NCBI GenBank assembly: GCA_937891735.1
Contig: CALAGR010000288.1
Span: 1-56,470 of the forward strand
Source of the DNA: an uncultured Pseudomonadota bacterium
Lineage (GTDB): Bacteria > Myxococcota_A > UBA796 > UBA9615
DNA length: 56,470 nucleotides
Direction of reading: 5' to 3'
The notes beneath the pieces are model-generated. The model ran no database searches. It was not told where the DNA came from and saw only the letters and a program-made list of their open reading frames with translations. Shown piece by piece: positions 55,782 to 56,470 of this stretch; the first letter of the stretch is position 1, and the number at the start of each line of letters is the position of its first letter. Position numbers and translations under genes: made by a program.

Positions 55782-56470
55782 TCAGAAGTCCGCTTGTCCG
55801 GGGGTGCGCGGATAGGGGATGGAGTCCCGGATGTTCTGCATGCCCGTCAGGTACATCAGCATGCGCTCGAACCCGAGCCCGAAGCCCGCGTGGGGCGTGG
55901 TGCCGTACTTGCGCAGGTCGGAGTACCACCAGTAGGGGGCCTGCTCCATGCCGCGCCGGTCCAGCTCCGAGACCAGCACGTCCAGGCGCTCCTCGCGCTG
56001 ACTGCCGCCGATGATCTCGCCGAGCCGGGGCACGACGAGGTCGGTGGCCGCCACGGTGCGGTGGTCCTCGGACAGGCGCATGTAGAACGCCTTCTGGTCC
56101 GTGGGGTAGTCGGTGATGAACACCGGCCCTCCCACGTGGCTCTCGGCGAGCCAGCGCTCGTGCTCCGTCTGGATCGGGGCGCCCCACTCGGTGCTGTTCT
56201 CGAAGGTCTCGCCGCTGCCGGCCAGGGCCTTCATGGCCTCGGTGTAGGTGATCCGCTCGAACGGCTTGTTCACCGTCGAGGACACCTCCTCGAGCACGCC
56301 CTTGCTCACCCACTGGGTGAAGAACTCCATGTCCTCGGCACACCGCCCGTGCACGGAGTTGGTGATGTCCCGGATGAAGTCCTCAGCGAGGTCCATCAGG
56401 TCCGACAGATCGGCGAACGCGATCTCCGGCTCGATCATCCAGAACTCGGAGGCGTGCCGGGTGGTGTTGC
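55782..56470 (-). CDS. asnS: Asparaginyl-tRNA synthetase, C-terminal part (5' end outside window)
   Basis: The gene enters from the right edge; ATG at 56438 is only internal, since the frame continues as [10 protein letters not shown] before it. This is the class II catalytic core and matches Asn[32 protein letters not shown], and motif 3 [28 protein letters not shown]. It charges tRNA-Asn, and its presence suggests that direct charging is available, though a Gln/Asn amidotransferase route elsewhere is not excluded. Confidence 0.95.
   Translation of the reverse strand, partial: NTTRHASEFWMIEPEIAFADLSDLMDLAEDFIRDITNSVHGRCAEDMEFFTQWVSKGVLEEVSSTVNKPFERITYTEAMKALAGSGETFENSTEWGAPIQTEHERWLAESHVGGPVFITDYPTDQKAFYMRLSEDHRTVAATDLVVPRLGEIIGGSQREERLDVLVSELDRRGMEQAPYWWYSDLRKYGTTPHAGFGLGFERMLMYLTGMQNIRDSIPYPRTPGQADF

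Overview
The window is a very GC-rich stretch (by eye around 70% G+C) of an ordinary-looking bacterial chromosome, densely packed on both strands. The gene set suggests a Gram-negative, deltaproteobacterial/Myxococcota-like organism. The clues are many lipobox-bearing exported proteins, thrombospondin type-3 and MopE-like Asp/Cys repeats, Asp-rich linkers (DDDDS), an NtrY/NtrX-type pair, RicT and a full rod-shape operon. This placement is inference; no rRNA is present. I saw no CRISPR array, insertion sequence, integrase or phage gene.

Layout. 1-3716: the end of a lipoprotein-like DsbD, a type-3-repeat protein, and two exported proteins of unknown function. 3861-3936: tRNA-Arg(CCU). 3964-8195 (+): LD-carboxypeptidase, a serine hydrolase, accD and folC. 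8208-9338 (-): a PP-loop ATPase related to tRNA thiolases. 9510-11817 (+): a Nit1-type amidase, a 50-residue basic protein and a receiver/ATPase-like protein. 11834-26698 (-): a 15-kb same-strand block made of mreB-mreC-mreD-mrdA-rodA (elongasome), ppiD, sppA, a lipoprotein, and then JAMM peptidase-tmk-holB-ricT-metG, with most neighbours overlapping by 1-4 nt. 27029-33380 (+): lipoprotein-fabD-miaB-ABC-F ATPase-lipoprotein.

33341-40865 (-) is a regulatory/envelope locus. A hypothetical protein overlaps an NtrX-like sigma-54 activator. After a 176-nt gap come a TPR lipoprotein, a VCBS-like exported protein, a protein resembling the tail of solute-binding proteins, and an NtrY-like kinase, all joined by 4-nt stop/start overlaps. 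40902-42986 (-) encodes an uncommon fusion of an RluA-type pseudouridine synthase with an RlmI/RlmK-type rRNA methyltransferase. Next are a CapA-family protein (-), a glycoside-hydrolase lipoprotein (+), slyX (-), a cystathionine beta-synthase plus gamma-lyase/synthase pair joined to an OmpA-domain lipoprotein (+), and a large MopE-repeat lipoprotein (-). The window closes with queG and three exported proteins (+), the last with a degenerate cytochrome-like motif, and the 3' part of asnS (-).

The points most worth a second look are the RluA-methyltransferase fusion and its apparent lack of the m5C catalytic cysteine, the NtrY/NtrX locus with its exported partners, the JAMM peptidase heading a DNA-replication/tRNA operon, the receiver fused to an ATPase-like domain that lacks phospho-acceptor and metal-box residues, the 50-residue basic protein, and the structured mreB leader.
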